The notes below the pieces were generated by a model. The model did no database searches. It was given only the letters and a program-made list of their open reading frames with translations, and was not told where the DNA came from. The position numbers and the translations under genes were made by a program. From positions 1 to 7,808 of the forward strand of contig CAYYTU010000109.1 in NCBI GenBank assembly GCA_964474655.1: 7,808 nt of DNA, given 5' to 3'. Shown here piece by piece: positions 6,900 to 7,808 of this stretch. The stretch is from CAYYTU01 sp964474655 (GTDB lineage: Bacteria > Chloroflexota > Anaerolineae > B4-G1). The first letter of the stretch is position 1. Each line of letters begins with the position of its first letter.

Positions 6900-7418
6900 A
6901 TGAAATACACAGTGACGGTTGAGAGCGAATGTTTCGACATTGAGGTAGGACGAGATGGGCGCGTCTGGGTGAATCGCCGACCTTACGATGTCGATCTGCA
7001 AAGCGTCGACGGGACGTCTCAGTATTCGCTGCTGCTCGATCACCGCTCTTACGAAGCCCACATCGAAAGGATTGAGAACGGCGAATGCCACGTGATGGTC
7101 GGCGGGCGCCCTTACCGCGCCTACCTGGATGGGGACGGGCGCCGTCGCAACGGAAATGGCTCAAACGGTTCCCCCGGTTGCAAGGCGGTCGCGCGGGCCG
7201 AAGTACGGGCGCCGCTGCCGGGTCTGCTTGTGGAGCTGCACGTGCAAGAGGGAGATCGAGTAAGCGAAAAGGACATCGTGGCAGTGTTGGAGTCGATGAA
7301 AATGAACCTGGAGCTGCGAGCGCCTCGTGCTGGCGTGGTGTACGACTTACAAGCCACGTCGGGGAATGAGGTGGGCCAGGACGAGGTGTTAGTGGTCATC
7401 AAGCCTGAAGATGTTTAA
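6900..7418 (+). CDS. accB: Biotin carboxyl carrier protein with an N-terminal BT-like region
   Basis: The 172-residue protein carries biotin between biotin carboxylase and the carboxyltransferase. Residues about 98-170 form the biotinyl domain: VRAPLPGLLVELHVQEGDRV, then VAVLESMKMNLELRAPRAG, ending EVLVVIKPEDV. Lys134 in ESMKMN is the expected biotinylation site; it lies 38 residues from the C-terminus, as usual. Residues about 1-77 are short beta-rich segments (YTVTVESECFDIEV; HVMVGGRPYRAYL) resembling the BT interaction domain that precedes the biotinyl domain in propionyl-CoA carboxylase alpha chains. A flexible RRRNGNGSNGSPG linker joins the two. The ATG has GAGGTG at 6890-6895 upstream and an in-frame TGA at 6894-6896 excludes earlier starts. 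It lacks the Ala/Pro-rich linker of E. coli AccB. It is the last gene of the operon, with a terminator 37 bases on. Its third-codon-position GC looks lower than in fabF or the carboxyltransferase. Confidence 0.92.
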   Translation: MKYTVTVESECFDIEVGRDGRVWVNRRPYDVDLQSVDGTSQYSLLLDHRSYEAHIERIENGECHVMVGGRPYRAYLDGDGRRRNGNGSNGSPGCKAVARAEVRAPLPGLLVELHVQEGDRVSEKDIVAVLESMKMNLELRAPRAGVVYDLQATSGNEVGQDEVLVVIKPEDV

Positions 7419-7454
7419 CCGTTAGCCAGCCTGTCAATCGCCGCCGAACGCGCG

Positions 7455-7492
7455 AGCGGTCCCTCTCACTGAGAAGGGCCGCTTTTCTGTTT
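7455..7492 (+). terminator. Intrinsic terminator closing the fab-acc operon
   Basis: AGCGGTCCCTCTC at 7455-7467 pairs with GAGAAGGGCCGCT at 7471-7483: 13 positions with one G-T wobble and one C-A mismatch, and a three-base ACT loop. TTTCTGTTT follows at 7484-7492. It lies 37 bases after the accB stop, marking the end of the five-gene unit. Confidence 0.9.
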
Positions 7493-7551
7493 GAGAGGCT
7501 GTTAAAAATTTCGTATCAGTTTAGTATCGTGAGCAAACTGCTCTCATCTCT

Positions 7552-7625
7552 CGTCCCGAGGGCGGCCAGGTGAGAAAATGTCATCTTGGAAACACAATTT
7601 TCTGCCCCAAGACGCCCCCGGGACG
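7552..7625 (+). repeat. Long imperfect inverted repeat (74-base hairpin)
   Basis: CGTCCCGAGGGCG at 7552-7564 pairs with CGCCCCCGGGACG at 7613-7625 at 12 of 13 positions (A-C mismatch at 7559/7618). Inside it, AGAAAAT at 7573-7579 pairs with ATTTTCT at 7597-7603. The result is a two-part stem with an internal loop and a 17-base apical loop. No T-run follows, so it is not a standard terminator. It could be a structured RNA, a dispersed palindromic repeat or an insertion-element remnant; the sequence alone does not decide. Confidence 0.6.
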
Positions 7626-7688
7626 GTGGCTTGGAGCTCTTGGGTGCAGTGAGATCCAATTGGCTATGTAAGTAATGTCGTTAAGATG

Positions 7689-7703
7689 AGACTTCGGAAG
7701 TTT
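7689..7703 (+). repeat. 15-base near-palindrome, left copy of an exact inverted pair
   Basis: AGACTTCGGAAGTTT is the exact reverse complement of 7775-7789. The motif is itself a 7-1-7 palindrome with six of seven arm bases matching (AGACTTC / GAAGTTT around a central G). It lies about 33 bases before the -35 of the proposed promoter. Repressor half-sites and dispersed palindromes both look like this. Confidence 0.75.
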
Positions 7704-7712
7704 GCCGCTCAG

Positions 7713-7723
7713 GACTTTGGAAG
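7713..7723 (+). repeat. Degenerate third copy of the 15-base motif core
   Basis: GACTTTGGAAG differs by one base from GACTTCGGAAG, the core of the left copy at 7690-7700, and has the same orientation. It is short enough that chance is possible; its position between the two exact copies makes it worth recording. Confidence 0.35.
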
Positions 7724-7735
7724 CCAAACCAAGCC

Positions 7736-7765
7736 TTGACTGGCCTCGAAATGTTGTTTGATAAT
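7736..7765 (+). promoter_or_regulatory. Probable sigma-70-type promoter for a gene beyond the right edge
   Basis: TTGACT at 7736-7741 and GATAAT at 7760-7765 each match five of six consensus bases and are separated by 18 bases. Transcription would start near 7772, just before the right copy of the 15-base motif. A repressor bound there would block initiation or early elongation. Confidence 0.5.
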
Positions 7766-7774
7766 GTACTTTTG

Positions 7775-7789
7775 AAACTTCCGAAGTCT
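7775..7789 (+). repeat. 15-base near-palindrome, right copy of an exact inverted pair
   Basis: AAACTTCCGAAGTCT is the exact reverse complement of 7689-7703, with 71 bases between the copies. It occupies about +3 to +17 relative to the predicted transcription start, a classic operator position. If both arms were transcribed together they could also form a 15-bp RNA stem. Confidence 0.75.
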
Positions 7790-7808
7790 AACTTGCCCTT
7801 AACTTAAT

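Larger units (their letters stand above)
7493..7808. other. Non-coding, lower-GC tail with structured repeats
   Basis: No reading frame of convincing length or family resemblance was found on either strand. The stretch is visibly richer in A and T than the operon before it. It contains a small CAGTTT/AAACTG inverted repeat (7517-7522 and 7535-7540), a long imperfect hairpin (7552-7625), and a promoter bracketed by inverted copies of a 15-base motif (7689-7789), each listed separately. It is probably the upstream region of a gene beyond the right edge, or the remains of a mobile or repetitive element. Confidence 0.6.

Noticed and set aside
5257..7164. Minus-strand frame of over 600 codons opposite biotin carboxylase and accB
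   Set aside because: It crosses the N gap and three real + strand genes or ends, with low-complexity composition. Treated as a shadow.
7493..7515. GAGAGGCTGTTAAAAATTTCG looked like an insertion-sequence end
   Set aside because: No matching inverted end, target duplication or transposase is visible in the window, so it is only a resemblance.
7578..7652. 24-codon frame beginning MSSWKHNFLPQ, with AGGTG five bases upstream
   Set aside because: Too short to recognise, and it overlaps the long hairpin, so base constraint there is better explained by structure. The frame continues past its TGA for another 28 codons with no family resemblance, so a broken gene could not be shown.
1..7808. CRISPR arrays, tRNA or rRNA genes, toxin-antitoxin or defence genes
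   Set aside because: No regular repeat-spacer pattern, cloverleaf or rRNA-like sequence was seen, and no defence-type motifs appear in the real reading frames.

Overview
The window is GC-rich bacterial DNA, mostly core housekeeping genes, and every convincing gene lies on the + strand. It reads as two transcription units followed by a lower-GC non-coding tail. Gene content suggests a Chloroflexota-like bacterium: a thrS-infC-rplT translation cluster next to a fatty-acid locus, a PccB-type carboxyltransferase, and separate biotin carboxylase and biotin carrier genes. That assignment is inference from architecture only. Actinobacteria also use PccB-type carboxyltransferases, so it is held loosely. 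The run of exactly 100 N points to a draft or metagenome-assembled scaffold.

Bases 1-1182 hold the translation block. The end of what is probably threonyl-tRNA synthetase (thrS) is followed by a stem-loop, a very good extended -10 promoter, infC (initiation factor IF3) and rplT (ribosomal protein L20), and a clear intrinsic terminator. infC must start at an AUU codon: an in-frame stop lies directly upstream and a perfect Shine-Dalgarno sequence is correctly placed. rpmI (L35), which normally sits between infC and rplT, is missing; only 30 bases separate the two genes.

Bases 1183-1388 are intergenic. They hold a second terminator-like hairpin, a likely extended -10 promoter, and repeated TGACGT and TTGACT motifs that could be an operator for the next unit.

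Bases 1389-7492 form one apparent operon: fabF, fabH, a carboxyltransferase, biotin carboxylase (its start lost in the gap) and a biotin carrier protein, closed by a strong terminator. Together these encode a complete acyl-CoA carboxylase plus the initiating and elongating condensing enzymes. The simplest reading is that the carboxylase makes malonyl-CoA for fatty-acid synthesis. After transfer to ACP by an enzyme not encoded here, FabH would start chains and FabF extend them.

Bases 7493-7808 contain no convincing gene. They contain a long imperfect hairpin, and then a good promoter bracketed by two exact inverted copies of a 15-base near-palindrome, with a third degenerate copy between them. 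This is the least explained part of the window. It looks like the control region of a gene just beyond the right edge, although a dispersed palindromic repeat is a real alternative. I saw no undescribed multi-gene system.
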